Assembly: GCF_003258365.1 (NCBI RefSeq)
Contig: NZ_QHKM01000002.1
Coordinates: 496,001-560,000, forward strand
Source: Hymenobacter edaphi
GTDB taxonomy: Bacteria; Bacteroidota; Bacteroidia; Cytophagales; Hymenobacteraceae
Length of the DNA: 64,000 bases
Direction of reading: 5' to 3'
Every line of letters starts with the position of its first letter. Within the stretch, counting starts at the first letter, position 1. The notes below the pieces were generated by a model. The model was not told where the DNA came from and searched no databases. It saw nothing but the letters and a program-made list of their open reading frames with translations. Position numbers and translations under genes: made by a program. Below, one piece after another: positions 34,696-43,462 of this stretch.

Positions 34696-35298
34696 TTACT
34701 TTTTCTTCGGGGCCGGCTCAGGCTTAACCGGGGCTGCGCGCAGCTCGGCTCCGGCGGGCACCGACAGCTCGCGGGAGGTCTGGAACTCGGGTTGCTTGTC
34801 GGCGCCTTCCTCCAGGCGGCGCTGCACGATGCGCACGTGGCCGCCGGTGCTCGGCAGCACGGCCAGGTCGTTGCTGGTGCCGGAGTTGGGGTCGTAGCTG
34901 CGGAAGCCGAGCACCATGCTGCCGGGGAAGTTGGCGCGCTTGGCTTCGGCCGCGTCCACCTGGTCGGGCTTGCCGGCGAAGGGCCCCAGGTCGATTTCGC
35001 GCGACTCGCCGCCGCTCAGCACCAGGTAGGCCATGGTGCGGGCCGGGCCACCGTCGGAGCTCTTCATCGGCTCGAAGCGGAAGGCCATTTCCACCGGCTT
35101 GGCCGCGGCGGCGGCGGCCGGGGCTTCGGTGGGCGTGGAGCCCGATACGCCGGGCGCGGCTTCGCTGGCGTCGGCGGCGCCGGCCTCCGGGGCCTTCACG
35201 TCGCCCGCGGGGGCCGACTGCTCGGTGGCGGGTGGGTTTTGGTTGCAGCTGCCGAGCAGTAGCGTGGCGGCCAGCAGGGGGAGAGCGTAGCGTTTCAT
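34696..35298 (-). CDS. Hypothetical lipoprotein
   Basis: 200 residues. Lipoprotein signal MKRYALPLLAATLLLGSC (Cys18), then an Ala/Pro/Thr-rich linker of ~55 residues, then a compact domain (VEMAFRFEPMKSSDG, TMAYLVLSGGESREIDLG, GFRSYDP) and a Lys-rich tail (PKKK). No known family recognised. Upstream partner of the YdeI-like gene. Start at 35298 chosen because it opens the signal. Confidence 0.75.
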   Translation of the reverse strand: MKRYALPLLAATLLLGSCNQNPPATEQSAPAGDVKAPEAGAADASEAAPGVSGSTPTEAPAAAAAAKPVEMAFRFEPMKSSDGGPARTMAYLVLSGGESREIDLGPFAGKPDQVDAAEAKRANFPGSMVLGFRSYDPNSGTSNDLAVLPSTGGHVRIVQRRLEEGADKQPEFQTSRELSVPAGAELRAAPVKPEPAPKKK

Positions 35299-35510
35299 CG
35301 GGCGGAGGAGAGAAGGGCCAACGGCGGGTTTTCGGAGAGTAAGAATAAGCATAAAAGCCGCGCCTGCCGCACGCCCCGCCCGAAAAAGCCCGCGCCGGCC
35401 CGGCGGCCACCGCCCGGGGGCAGGCGCTTTCCGACGGGGAACCGCCGCGCCGAAACCTTTCGGGCCCGGCCGGGCTTATAGCCGCCGTACGCCTTTTGTC
35501 CCCTCCCGAT

Positions 35511-36212
35511 ATGAAAGTTGAAATCTGGTCCGACATCATGTGCCCGTTCTGCTACATCGGCAAGCGGCGCTTCGAAGCGGCCCTGCAGCAGTTTGCCCAC
35601 GCCGATCAGGTGGAGGTAGCCTGGCGCAGCTTCGAGCTGGACCCCAATATGCAGACTCGTCCCGGCCAGACCATTCACCAGCTGCTGGCCGAGCGCAAGG
35701 GCGTGTCGGAAGCCGAAGGCCGGCGCATGAACGACTACATGGCCGGCGTGGCCCAGGAAGTGGGCCTGCGCTTCGACTTCGAGCGGATGCAGCCGGTGAA
35801 TACCTTCAAGGCCCACCGCTTCGCGCACCTGGCCGCCGCCCACGGCCGTCAGGACGCGGCCGAGGAGCGCCTGTTTGCCGCGTACTTCACCGAGGGCCGC
35901 AACCTCGACGACGCCGCCACGCTGCAGAAGCTGGGCGCCGAGCTGGGCCTGCCCGCCGAGGCCGTGCCCCAGATGCTGGCCTCGGAGGCCTACGCCCAGG
36001 AAGTGCGCGTGGATGAGTACCACGCCCGGCAGATCGGGGTGCGCGGCGTGCCCTACTTCGTGTTCGACGACAAGTACGCGGTGTCGGGGGCGCAGCCGGC
36101 CGAGCTGTTTCAGGAAGTGCTGACCAAGGTGTGGGACGAGCTGCACCCCGCCTCCACCCCGGTGACGCTGGCCGAGGGCCCCGCCTGCGGCCTCGACGGC
36201 GCCGACTGCTAA
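35511..36212 (+). CDS. DsbA-family oxidoreductase, FrnE type
   Basis: 233 residues, cytoplasmic. Thioredoxin fold with active site CPFC (MKVEIWSDIMCPFCYIGK), the SFELDPN strand, an inserted helical domain, and the cis-Pro loop GVRGVPYFVFDDKYAVSGAQ. FrnE proteins are thiol-disulfide oxidoreductases or isomerases linked to oxidative stress tolerance. The Ala-Cys-Gly C-terminus carries two further Cys (ACGLDGADC). Divergent from the lipoprotein at 35298. Confidence 0.93.
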   Translation: MKVEIWSDIMCPFCYIGKRRFEAALQQFAHADQVEVAWRSFELDPNMQTRPGQTIHQLLAERKGVSEAEGRRMNDYMAGVAQEVGLRFDFERMQPVNTFKAHRFAHLAAAHGRQDAAEERLFAAYFTEGRNLDDAATLQKLGAELGLPAEAVPQMLASEAYAQEVRVDEYHARQIGVRGVPYFVFDDKYAVSGAQPAELFQEVLTKVWDELHPASTPVTLAEGPACGLDGADC

Positions 36213-36229
36213 CGCAAGCCGCGTGACCC

Positions 36230-36259
36230 ACCCGCAACCGGGAGCACCTGGTTGCGGGT
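36230..36259 (+). terminator. Hairpin after the DsbA-family gene
   Basis: Ten-base arms ACCCGCAACC / GGTTGCGGGT around a 10-base loop. No T-run, so termination is uncertain. Confidence 0.5.
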
Positions 36260-36382
36260 CGGTCCGGGCAAAAACCGGCGGACACCCGGAGCCATAAGGT
36301 CGCTGGCTGCCGCAACTGGCCATTTGGGACGCGGCGCCGGGTTAGCGGCCCGGGCCCTACCTTCGGCTTCTTCCCCGTCGTC

Positions 36383-36691
36383 ATGTCTTCTGCCGAAACC
36401 ACGTTCCGCGCCATCGGCGCCGCCCAGCCATCCGCCGAAGCGGGCCAGCTGTTTGGGAAGCCCTGCTTTAAAATCAACGCCAAAGCCTTCGTGTGCTTCT
36501 TCCAGGAAGCCATGGTCTTCAAGCTCGCCGACGAAGCCCACCGCGAGGCCCTGGCCCTGGACGGCGCCCGGCTGTTCGACCCCTCCGGCAAGGGCCGCCC
36601 CATGAAGGAATGGGTGCAGGTGCCCGCCGATTACCAGGCGCAGTGGCCCGCGCTGGCCGCCGTAGCTCACCGGTACGTGAGCGGGCAGTAG
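36383..36691 (+). CDS. TfoX/Sxy N-terminal-like small protein
   Basis: 102 residues. LFGKPCFKINAKAFVCFFQEAMVFKL follows the TfoX_N/YjbR pattern of a mixed alpha-beta domain; the ends are GRPMKEWVQVPADY and WPALAAVAHRYV. TfoX-domain proteins regulate competence in gamma-proteobacteria, but stand-alone N domains like this one have no defined role. The stop is 13 bases from the convergent START-domain stop. Confidence 0.8.
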   Translation: MSSAETTFRAIGAAQPSAEAGQLFGKPCFKINAKAFVCFFQEAMVFKLADEAHREALALDGARLFDPSGKGRPMKEWVQVPADYQAQWPALAAVAHRYVSGQ

Positions 36692-36704
36692 GGTGTGGCC
36701 GTCG

Positions 36705-37400
36705 TTAGCGCTGCGCCGTTTCGGGAGTCAGGAAGCCGAACGAGCGGTTCTGGTAGCGCGGCAGCTGCAGGCCGCTGCGCAGCTTCATAAACGAGTTGTA
36801 GGGCGCTACCGGCGCAATCATGTTGATCAGCCAGGTGGGCAGTTCCCCGCCCGGGTCCACGCGGAAGGTGTAGGCAATCTGCAGGCGGCTGTCGGTAATC
36901 TGGCGCACCGTCCACTGGCCCGTCCAGGAAGGCACGCGCACGATGTCGGCCTGCGGGGCCACCATGCCGCCCACCGAGTTGGTGTGGATGATGAGCTGCC
37001 GCTCGGCCGGGGCGTATTGAAACTGCAGGTGCATCACCACGTCGCGGTTGGCCACGGGGCGGGGCATCTGGCTTTCGAGGTAGTAGTACAGCTCGGTTTC
37101 GCTGACGCGGCGCAGCAGGCGGGCCCGCTTGGTGTTGCTGATGACCTGCGTGTAGTTGTCCACGTCGGTATACAGGGCCACCAGCTGCGCCAGGGTGCCG
37201 GGCATTTCGCAGTGCACCCGGATTTCCTTGAAGCGGCTGTCCGGGGAGTGCCGCGAGTACACCTGAATGCCGTTCTTGTTGGTTTCCAGCCGCCACGATT
37301 CCAGCGCGGCCGCCTGCGCAGGCAGCGGCGCCGTGACGGGCCCGACCAGGCTCAGCACCGAAGCCAGGCTGGCAATGAACAGCGCGCGGGTGGTACGCAT
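36705..37400 (-). CDS. Exported START-domain lipid-binding protein
   Basis: 231 residues. Signal peptide MRTTRALFIASLASVLSLVGP...AQA. The helix-grip fold typical of START proteins is readable: WRLETNKNGIQVYSR, FKEIRVHCEMPGTLAQLVALYTDVDNY, VANRDVVMHLQF, and a C-terminal amphipathic helix with YNSFMKLRSGLQLPRY. The usual role is binding of a hydrophobic ligand such as a lipid or sterol. Monocistronic. Confidence 0.86.
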   Translation of the reverse strand: MRTTRALFIASLASVLSLVGPVTAPLPAQAAALESWRLETNKNGIQVYSRHSPDSRFKEIRVHCEMPGTLAQLVALYTDVDNYTQVISNTKRARLLRRVSETELYYYLESQMPRPVANRDVVMHLQFQYAPAERQLIIHTNSVGGMVAPQADIVRVPSWTGQWTVRQITDSRLQIAYTFRVDPGGELPTWLINMIAPVAPYNSFMKLRSGLQLPRYQNRSFGFLTPETAQR

Positions 37401-37548
37401 CAGGAACGAACGTGAGGCCTTGGGTGGAAGATGAGCAGCAAACCGAATTGTGAAAATACAACCTTGCGGTTGAATAAAACAGTTTTCGTGCCGAAAGCCC
37501 CAACTTTATGTGACTTCCGCTGTTTGCGGGCCCTGCCGGCGCCAGGGT

Positions 37549-37935
37549 TCAGGCCAGGGCCGGCAGGTGCGTGCGGCAGGCAAAATGGAACAGGGGCGAG
37601 AGCAGCAGCTTGCTGAGCTGCACTTCGCGGGCGGCGGCGTGGCCTCCGGTGCGCTGCTCGTCGAGGTAGGTGCGGCAGGCGCGCTGCACGGCGTTGTACA
37701 CGGCCGCGGCGGGGTAGCAGCTCAGCAGCTCGCGCAGGTCGCGCAGGTCGTCGGTGCTGAAGTGGGCGTTCAGGGCCAGAAAGGCCAGAAACTGCTCCCG
37801 CGCGGCCAGCGAAGCCGGCTGAATGGTATTGGCCGTGGCGGCGGGTTCGGCCGGAGTAGCGGCGGCGGCGGCACGGGTCGACTGAACTACGAAGCGGATC
37901 GACTCAGAGGTGGTGGAAGTAGTCGTGGGGAGCAT
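37549..37935 (-). CDS. Hypothetical protein, Ala/Thr-rich N-terminus
   Basis: 128 residues, no signal. Low-complexity Thr/Ser/Ala start (MLPTTTSTTSESI), then a helical part (REQFLAFLALNAHFSTDDLRDLRELLSCYPAAAVYNAVQRAC). No family recognised. Upstream DNA is strikingly AT-rich and holds a perfect palindrome at 37975-37998, so expression is likely regulated. Confidence 0.65.
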   Translation of the reverse strand: MLPTTTSTTSESIRFVVQSTRAAAAATPAEPAATANTIQPASLAAREQFLAFLALNAHFSTDDLRDLRELLSCYPAAAVYNAVQRACRTYLDEQRTGGHAAAREVQLSKLLLSPLFHFACRTHLPALA

Positions 37936-37974
37936 AGTTGGTCTGAAAAAGGTTTATATAAATATAGGTAAAAA

Positions 37975-37998
37975 TTTTATGTAATAAGTTACATAAAA
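37975..37998. promoter_or_regulatory. AT-rich palindrome, operator candidate
   Basis: TTTTATGTAA-TAAG-TTACATAAAA, 10-base perfect arms, 40 bases upstream of the ATG at 37935. It is inside an AT island (37945-38010) in an otherwise GC-rich window. Confidence 0.55.
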
Positions 37999-38053
37999 TA
38001 AAAATTTTACGCTCGCTTCAGCGGGGCTGGCCAGCACGAGCCGAAGCAGGAAG

Positions 38054-38145
38054 GCCCGTGCCGGTAGCCGATGGAGCCAGCGGGAGCAACAGCGCTGCGC
38101 CCTCGGCTGGCTGCAGCAAGCCAGCCGAGGGTGCCAGGCACGGGC
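38054..38145 (-). terminator. Nested hairpin downstream of the DoxX gene
   Basis: Inner perfect 12-base stem 38101-38112 / 38119-38130 (CCTCGGCTGGCT) and an outer pair GCCCGTGCC 38054-38062 / GGCACGGGC 38137-38145. No T-run on the minus strand. Confidence 0.5.
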
Positions 38146-38190
38146 AGGGAGGTGCGGACGCGGCCCGCAACGAGGCCGCCGGGCGCGGCG

Positions 38191-38616
38191 CTAGGCAATT
38201 GCGGGGCGCCGGTCCGCGGGCGCCGCTGCGTACGCGGGGCGGGGTGCGGCGCTCTGCAGGGGCCGCCACAAGGCGTACGAAGCGAGCATGAAGGCCAGGA
38301 ACAGCAAGGGCGACGCTACCAGCCAGAAGCCGTCGTGAGCGGCGTAGCGAGCCGCGCAGGCGCCCAGCAGGTTGAAGGTGAAGCCGGCGTACGCCCACTC
38401 CTTTATAGTGCGAAACCACGGCTGCACCAGGGCCGCGGCGCCCAGCAGCTTGCCGATGCCCAGCACGGTGAGCACGTGCTCGGGGTAGCCCAGGTGCCGC
38501 ATGATTTCCTGGCCCGACGGGTGGTGAATGACTTCGGAGACGCCGCCGAACAGCATAAAGACGGCGAAGGGCAGCGTGAGGCTCCAGTAAAGCGTGGTGA
38601 CGGTTTTGGGGTTCAT
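38191..38616 (-). CDS. DoxX-like membrane protein
   Basis: 141 residues, four membrane segments. Pattern of the DoxX-like (DoxX_2) family: YWSLTLPFAVFMLFGGVSEV, HLGYPEHVLTVLGIGKLLGAAAL, EWAYAGFTFNLLGAC. Some relatives act with thiol or quinone redox enzymes. Divergent from a GlxA-type regulator, which is its most likely controller. Confidence 0.85.
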   Translation of the reverse strand: MNPKTVTTLYWSLTLPFAVFMLFGGVSEVIHHPSGQEIMRHLGYPEHVLTVLGIGKLLGAAALVQPWFRTIKEWAYAGFTFNLLGACAARYAAHDGFWLVASPLLFLAFMLASYALWRPLQSAAPRPAYAAAPADRRPAIA

Positions 38617-38659
38617 GGCTGGGGTGCTTGGCTAAGCGTTTTGGGGTTAATTGATATTC

Positions 38660-38667
38660 CAAAAATA
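38660..38667 (-). promoter_or_regulatory. -7 promoter element for the DoxX gene
   Basis: CAAAAATA on the plus strand is TATTTTTG on the coding strand, a TAnnTTTG match 44 bases before the start at 38616. Confidence 0.5.
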
Positions 38668-38749
38668 TTAGCAATTTGCGGCTCGTTCGCGGGGCGGATG
38701 CGACCATTTGCGGGTTTATTCCGACATTCCCCGGACTATAATTGAGGCC

Positions 38750-39733
38750 ATGAAGCAGATATCCATTCTGGTGCCGCACGGGGCCGTGCTGGGCAGCATC
38801 GAGGGGCCGCGGCTGGTGTTTTCGGAGGTCAATCAGCTGCTGCAGCGGCTGGGACGGCCGCCGCTGTTTCGGGTGCAGCTGGTGGGCCTCACGCCCGAAA
38901 CGCCGGTGTGCGGCGGGCTCTACAACATCCGCACCGAGCTGCTGATCGGCGACGTGGCCCGCACCGACCTAATCATCATTCCGGCCGTGGATGGCGACCT
39001 GAGCCGGGCGCTGGACGTGAACAAGGACTTTCTGCCCTGGATTACGCAGCGGTACCGGCAGGGCGCCGAAGTGGCCAGCCTGTGCCTGGGCGCGTTTCTG
39101 CTGGCCGCCACCGGCCTCATCGACGGGCGGCAGTGCACCACGCACTGGGCGGCGGCGCACTACTTCCGGGTGATGTTTCCGCAGGTGCAGCTGGTGGAGG
39201 ACCGCCTCATCACCGACGAGCACGGCATTTACTCCAGCGGCGGGGCCTTCTCGTACCTGAACCTGGTGCTCTACCTGATCGAGAAATACGCGGGCCGCGA
39301 CATGGCCGTGACCTGCGCCAAGGTATTTCAGATTGACATCGAGCGGGTGAGTCAGTCGGCCTTCGTCATCTTCCAGGGCCAGAAAGAGCACGGCGACGAG
39401 CCCATCCGGCGCATTCAGACGTACATCGAGGACAACTACCAGGAAAAGCTGACGGTGGACCAGCTGGCCGACCTGCTGGCCCTGGGCCGCCGCAACCTGG
39501 AGCGCCGCTTCAAGAAGGCCACCGCCAACTCGGTAGTGGAGTACATTCAGCGCGTGAAGGTGGAGGCGGCGAAAAACCGGCTGGAAACCTCGCCCGACAA
39601 CGTGAACGAGGTGATGTACCGCGTGGGCTACTCCGACCCGAAAGCCTTCCGGGTGGCGTTTAAGCGCATCACCGGCCTTTCGCCCAGCCAGTACCGCGAG
39701 AAATACGGGCGGGCCCGGGTGCCGGTGGCGTAG
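38750..39733 (+). CDS. GlxA-family transcriptional regulator (DJ-1/PfpI plus AraC HTH)
   Basis: 327 residues. The N-terminal DJ-1/PfpI-like domain (MKQISILVPHGAVLG to ~195) keeps the nucleophile-elbow Cys in SLCLGAFLLA, and the GYFSSG-like region reads YSSGGAFSYLNL. The C-terminal AraC/XylS domain has two HTH motifs (TVDQLADLLALGRRNLERRFKK and VMYRVGYSDPKAFRVAFKRITGLSPSQYREKY). ATG at 38750 is where the DJ-1 fold begins. Divergent from DoxX, so a local one-component switch is likely. Inducer unknown. Confidence 0.92.
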   Translation: MKQISILVPHGAVLGSIEGPRLVFSEVNQLLQRLGRPPLFRVQLVGLTPETPVCGGLYNIRTELLIGDVARTDLIIIPAVDGDLSRALDVNKDFLPWITQRYRQGAEVASLCLGAFLLAATGLIDGRQCTTHWAAAHYFRVMFPQVQLVEDRLITDEHGIYSSGGAFSYLNLVLYLIEKYAGRDMAVTCAKVFQIDIERVSQSAFVIFQGQKEHGDEPIRRIQTYIEDNYQEKLTVDQLADLLALGRRNLERRFKKATANSVVEYIQRVKVEAAKNRLETSPDNVNEVMYRVGYSDPKAFRVAFKRITGLSPSQYREKYGRARVPVA

Positions 39734-39814
39734 CGGCGGGGGGCCGGTGGGAACGGCACTGAGGCGCGAAGGGCGGGGACGAAGAGTAAGATTTTAATAA
39801 TTTAATAGGATATA

Positions 39815-39844
39815 TTGTAGCTGTGTCCGGGGTGGCTACCTTTG
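39815..39844 (+). promoter_or_regulatory. Bacteroidota promoter of the tail-fibre-like gene
   Basis: TTG (39815-39817), 19-base spacer, TACCTTTG (39837-39844): both halves of the TTG-N19-21-TAnnTTTG consensus at correct spacing, 35 bases before the ATG at 39880. The flanking DNA is AT-rich. Confidence 0.8.
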
Positions 39845-39879
39845 AGGATTGCCTGATTCGCAGGTAGTCAACATTCCGG

Positions 39880-42072
39880 ATGAAACACCTCTATTCCTGG
39901 CTCGGCGGCGTGGCGCTGCTGAGTTTGCCCCTGGCCGCCGCGCAAGCCCAGAACGTGGGCATCGGCACCACCCAGCCCACCCAGAAGCTCGACGTGGACG
40001 GCAACATGCGCGTGCGTGGGCTGCCCGGCGCCAGCCTGCTGCAAACCGATGCCGAGGGCAACGTCGTGTCGGGCGCCGCCAGCATCAGCGGGCCGCTGAA
40101 CCCGGCGCCGGCGGGCGTCGTCACCGGCCTGAACAACCCGCTGGTGGCCGTGAGCGGTCCGCTGGCCGTGGTGCTGAACCGCGGCGCCGGCACGCTCAGC
40201 CTCTACGACGTGAGCAACCCGGCCGCGCCCGCGCTGCGGGGCACCGCCACGGGCGTGAGCAACGGGGTGGAAGTGGCCGTGAGCGGCACCACGGCCGCCG
40301 TGCTCATCCACTCCGGCGCGGGCTACATTCAGCTGTTCAGCCTGGGCGGCGGCGCCCCCACGGCCGTGGGCAGCAGCATCGTGCCGCCGGCGGCGCTGTC
40401 GGCCGTCAACGGGGGCATAGCAATGACCGGCAACCGGCTTTACGCCGCCTACGACCGGGCCGGGGCCTACGGCGCCTTCTACGTGTACGACGTGAGTACC
40501 CCGGCCACCCCGACGCTGCTCAACGCCGCCCCCACTACCAATACCGGCCCGACCAACAGCACCGGCTTTTTCACGCCCCAGACGGTGGCCGTGGCCGGTA
40601 ACTTTGCGGCGGTGGGCCACGCCTACAACGGGGCCGCCGTGCTCGACGTGAGCAACCCCGCCGCGGTGACGGTGGTGGGCAGCGCCGGCAGCATGAGCAC
40701 CGGCACCTACTCCGGCAACGACCAGCCGTTGGCCCTGTCCACGACCACGCTCTGCATGCTCACCGTGGGCACCAATACCCTGAGCACCTACTCGCTCAGC
40801 GCCACCGGCGTGCCCACGCTGCGCCACACCTATACCACGGCCCCGACGCCGGTAAGCGTGGCGCTGAGCGGCAACCTGGCCTACGTGGCCTGCCGGGGCG
40901 GCAGCGCGCTGCAGGTCATCGATGTGAGCGGCGGCAGCGCGGTGCTGCGCGGCACGGCCGTGCTCGACGCGGGCACCAACAACCTCGCCCTGACCCCGAC
41001 GCTGGGCCTGGTGGCCAACGGCAGCCCCAGCCAGAGCCTGCAGACGTTCAGCATCAACAGCGCCCGCACCGTGACGGTGGCCCCCGACGGCAGCCTCAGC
41101 TCGGCCCCGCTGGCTACCTCGACGGACTACGTGCAGAACCAGCCGCTGACCACCCAGACCGGCAGCTTCAACCTGAGCGGCAACGGCGCGCTGGGCGGCA
41201 GCCTGGGCCTGGGCACCACCGCCCCGGTAACGCGCCTCGACGTGCGCAACACCGCCGCCGCGGCCCTGCCGGCCAGCAGCGGCAGCGCCCAGAGTGGCGG
41301 CCACTACGCCCGCTTCCTCGGTACCTCGAATGCGGCCCTGGATATGGGCAGCAACGGCACGGCCGGCCACTGGCTGCAGGCCGGCAACACCACCAACCTG
41401 GGCGTGCGGTACCCGCTGCTGCTGAACCCCAACGGCGGCAACGTGGGCATCGGGACCAGCGGCACCACGCGCCTGCTGGAGCTGGGCTCCATGAGCTACG
41501 GCAACCCGGCCATGGTGCGCATGGGCGCCGGCAACGGCGCCGGCATCGGGCGGGCCTGGGAGCTGGGCGTGCAGGTGAACAGCGGCAACCTGGCCGACGT
41601 GAGCGGGGAAAACTACGATTTTGCCGTGCGCGACGCCACCGGCAACACCACCCGCCTGCTGATTGAGTACAGCACCGGCAACGTGGGCGTGGGCACCAGC
41701 GCGCCCACCAGCACCCTGCAGGTAAACGGCTCGGTAGCCGTGAAAGTGGCCAACAACGTGGCCGGCAACAACAGCGGCACGGCCCTGGGCGACAACGGCT
41801 ACGTGGGCCTGAGCCCGGCCACCAACGCCGACTACTACCTGCTGCCCAGCGCCAGCTCCTGCCCGGGCCGCATCTACTACATCCGCAACAACAGCAGCAG
41901 CAATACCGCCTACGTGGGCAGCAGCGGCGGCAATATCTTCGAGGGCGGCTCCGCCAACGCCGCCGCGGTGGCCGGTACCAGCTCGTACCCGCTGGCCACC
42001 AGCGGCGCGACCAAGACGGTAACCATCATTTCGGACGGCGCGAACTGGACGCTCATCAAGAACGGCAACTAA
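39880..42072 (+). CDS. Exported tail-fibre-like/LVIVD-repeat surface protein
   Basis: 730 residues. Signal peptide MKHLYSWLGGVALLSLPLAAAQA. Right after it comes NVGIGTTQPTQKLDVDG, the fibre-type repeat seen in many Bacteroidota stalks, repeated near 440, 520 and 605 (LGLGTTAPVTRLDV, NVGIGTS, NVGVGTSAPTSTLQV). The centre has LVIVD-like blades (LSLYDVSNPAAPALRGTA, FYVYDVSTPATPTL, AVLDVSNPAAVTVV). The C-terminus (TVTIISDGANWTLIKN) is the short end module typical of such proteins; no T9SS CTD is visible. Function probably structural or adhesive. Confidence 0.82.
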   Translation: MKHLYSWLGGVALLSLPLAAAQAQNVGIGTTQPTQKLDVDGNMRVRGLPGASLLQTDAEGNVVSGAASISGPLNPAPAGVVTGLNNPLVAVSGPLAVVLNRGAGTLSLYDVSNPAAPALRGTATGVSNGVEVAVSGTTAAVLIHSGAGYIQLFSLGGGAPTAVGSSIVPPAALSAVNGGIAMTGNRLYAAYDRAGAYGAFYVYDVSTPATPTLLNAAPTTNTGPTNSTGFFTPQTVAVAGNFAAVGHAYNGAAVLDVSNPAAVTVVGSAGSMSTGTYSGNDQPLALSTTTLCMLTVGTNTLSTYSLSATGVPTLRHTYTTAPTPVSVALSGNLAYVACRGGSALQVIDVSGGSAVLRGTAVLDAGTNNLALTPTLGLVANGSPSQSLQTFSINSARTVTVAPDGSLSSAPLATSTDYVQNQPLTTQTGSFNLSGNGALGGSLGLGTTAPVTRLDVRNTAAAALPASSGSAQSGGHYARFLGTSNAALDMGSNGTAGHWLQAGNTTNLGVRYPLLLNPNGGNVGIGTSGTTRLLELGSMSYGNPAMVRMGAGNGAGIGRAWELGVQVNSGNLADVSGENYDFAVRDATGNTTRLLIEYSTGNVGVGTSAPTSTLQVNGSVAVKVANNVAGNNSGTALGDNGYVGLSPATNADYYLLPSASSCPGRIYYIRNNSSSNTAYVGSSGGNIFEGGSANAAAVAGTSSYPLATSGATKTVTIISDGANWTLIKNGN

Positions 42073-42111
42073 GCGTCCGGCGACACCCGCGGCCTGGCTT
42101 CGCCGCTTACC

Positions 42112-42137
42112 GCGCCCCGGCCCGCTGGTCGGGGCGC
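42112..42137. terminator. Hairpin between convergent genes
   Basis: Eight-base arms GCGCCCCG / CGGGGCGC around a 10-base loop, between stops at 42072 (+) and 42144 (-). Confidence 0.5.
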
Positions 42138-42143
42138 TGGCGT

Positions 42144-42704
42144 TTAGGGCAGTACCTGCACGGCGGCCGGGTCGTAGAGCTGCTGCCAGTCGCGGCGCAG
42201 GATGGCGTAGAGCAGCTCGTCCTCGAACTCGCCCGCGTCGTTCAGGCCCGACTCGCGCATGCGGCCCTCGTACTGAAAGCCGGGCGTTTTCTCGATGGAG
42301 CGGCGCGAGGCGTGGTTCGACACCCGGAAGCCGGTGGCCACGCGGTTCAGCCCCAATAGCTCGAAGGCGAGGTAGAACAGGTGCGGCTTGCTGCGCGGCG
42401 TGACGCCCCGCCCGCGCATGTGCTCGAACACGTCGGCCCCGGTCGAGCCGCTGCGCTCCTCCCAGCTGTCGACGGTGAGCAGGGTCAGGCCGGCCAGCTC
42501 GGCGCCGAGGGTGGAGTAGAAGCCGAAGTTGGTGCGACGGCCCTGCCGGTCGTACTGCGGCAGGTAGCTGCGAAACAGCTCGTCGAGCATGGCGTGCGAG
42601 TCGGCGTGGCCCTGAAACAGCGCGGCAATGTCGGCCAGGTTGTCCTCGTTGATCAGGTGCAGGGTGATGCCGTCGGACTGCAGAGCGCGGAACGTGGGTA
42701 TCAT
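42144..42704 (-). CDS. GNAT N-acetyltransferase
   Basis: 186 residues, RimJ/RimL-type. FRALQSDGITLHLINEDNLADIAAL, the central LLTVDSWEERSGSTGADVFEHMRGRGVTP (acetyl-CoA loop) and LGLNRVATGFRVSNHASRRSIEKTPGFQYEGRMRES. Start at 42704; the frame upstream continues as the shadow of cutC without a start. The substrate is probably a small molecule or protein N-terminus. It follows cutC by 47 bases and may be in the same transcript. Confidence 0.85.
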   Translation of the reverse strand: MIPTFRALQSDGITLHLINEDNLADIAALFQGHADSHAMLDELFRSYLPQYDRQGRRTNFGFYSTLGAELAGLTLLTVDSWEERSGSTGADVFEHMRGRGVTPRSKPHLFYLAFELLGLNRVATGFRVSNHASRRSIEKTPGFQYEGRMRESGLNDAGEFEDELLYAILRRDWQQLYDPAAVQVLP

Positions 42705-42751
42705 GGCGGCGGGTGGTTGAGTGGGCCGGCTGAATGTACCACCCGCGGCGC

Positions 42752-43462
42752 TTAATCCGCCAGCAACCCTACCAGTTCCGCCACCAGCGCCGCGTCGGTT
42801 TCCCACTGCTCGGCGCCGAACATGCTGGCGGGTTGTGGGCCGGTGACGCGCCGCTTGGCGCTGGTGTGCAGCTCTGGGGCTCCGGTGGCGGCCAGCACGG
42901 CCCGGGCGTTGGCCGCCGTGATGCCCGCGCCCGGCAGGATGCCGATACGGCCTGCGGCCTGCCGCCCCAACGCCGCCAGCTGCGCGGCGCCGGCGGCGGC
43001 CGTGGCCGCCCCGCCCGAGGTCAGCACGCGCCGGCAGCCCAGGCCGATGACGTCCTCCAGGGCCGCGGCCTGGTCGGGGCAGTCGTCGAAGGCGCGGTGG
43101 AAGGTGACGGGCAGCGGGCCGGCCGCTTCCAGGAGCGGGCGGCAGGCGGCTACATCTACGCGGCCGGCGGCGGTGAGGGCGCCCAGCACCACACCGGCGG
43201 CGCCCAGTTCCCGGCTCAGGTCGATGTCGGCCCGCATGATGGCCAGCTCGCCGGCGTCGTACGCGAAGTGCCCGGGCCGGGGGCGGATGAGCACGAATAC
43301 CGGAATCGTCAGCTCCCGCAGCACCTGCCGCAGCAGGCCGTAGCTGGGCGTGATGCCGCCCTGCTCCAGGTTCTGGCACAGCTCGATGCGGTGCGCCCCG
43401 CCGGCCTGCGCCGCCCGCGCCGAGTGCAGGGAAGCGGCGCAGATTTCCAGCCGGCGGCTCAC
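42752..43462 (-). CDS. cutC: CutC-family protein
   Basis: 236 residues with a GTG start at 43462: the encoded MSRRLEICAASLHSARAAQAGG is the family's N-terminus. TIM barrel with RIELCQNLEQGGITPSYGL, FVLIRPRPGHFAY, TFHRAFDDC, VLTSGGAATA and LPGAGITAANA. CutC was first linked to copper homeostasis in E. coli, but the family's enzymatic role is unresolved. The GTGA overlap (43459-43462) with the upstream glycosylasparaginase stop is direct evidence of translational coupling. Confidence 0.9.
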   Translation of the reverse strand: MSRRLEICAASLHSARAAQAGGAHRIELCQNLEQGGITPSYGLLRQVLRELTIPVFVLIRPRPGHFAYDAGELAIMRADIDLSRELGAAGVVLGALTAAGRVDVAACRPLLEAAGPLPVTFHRAFDDCPDQAAALEDVIGLGCRRVLTSGGAATAAAGAAQLAALGRQAAGRIGILPGAGITAANARAVLAATGAPELHTSAKRRVTGPQPASMFGAEQWETDAALVAELVGLLAD

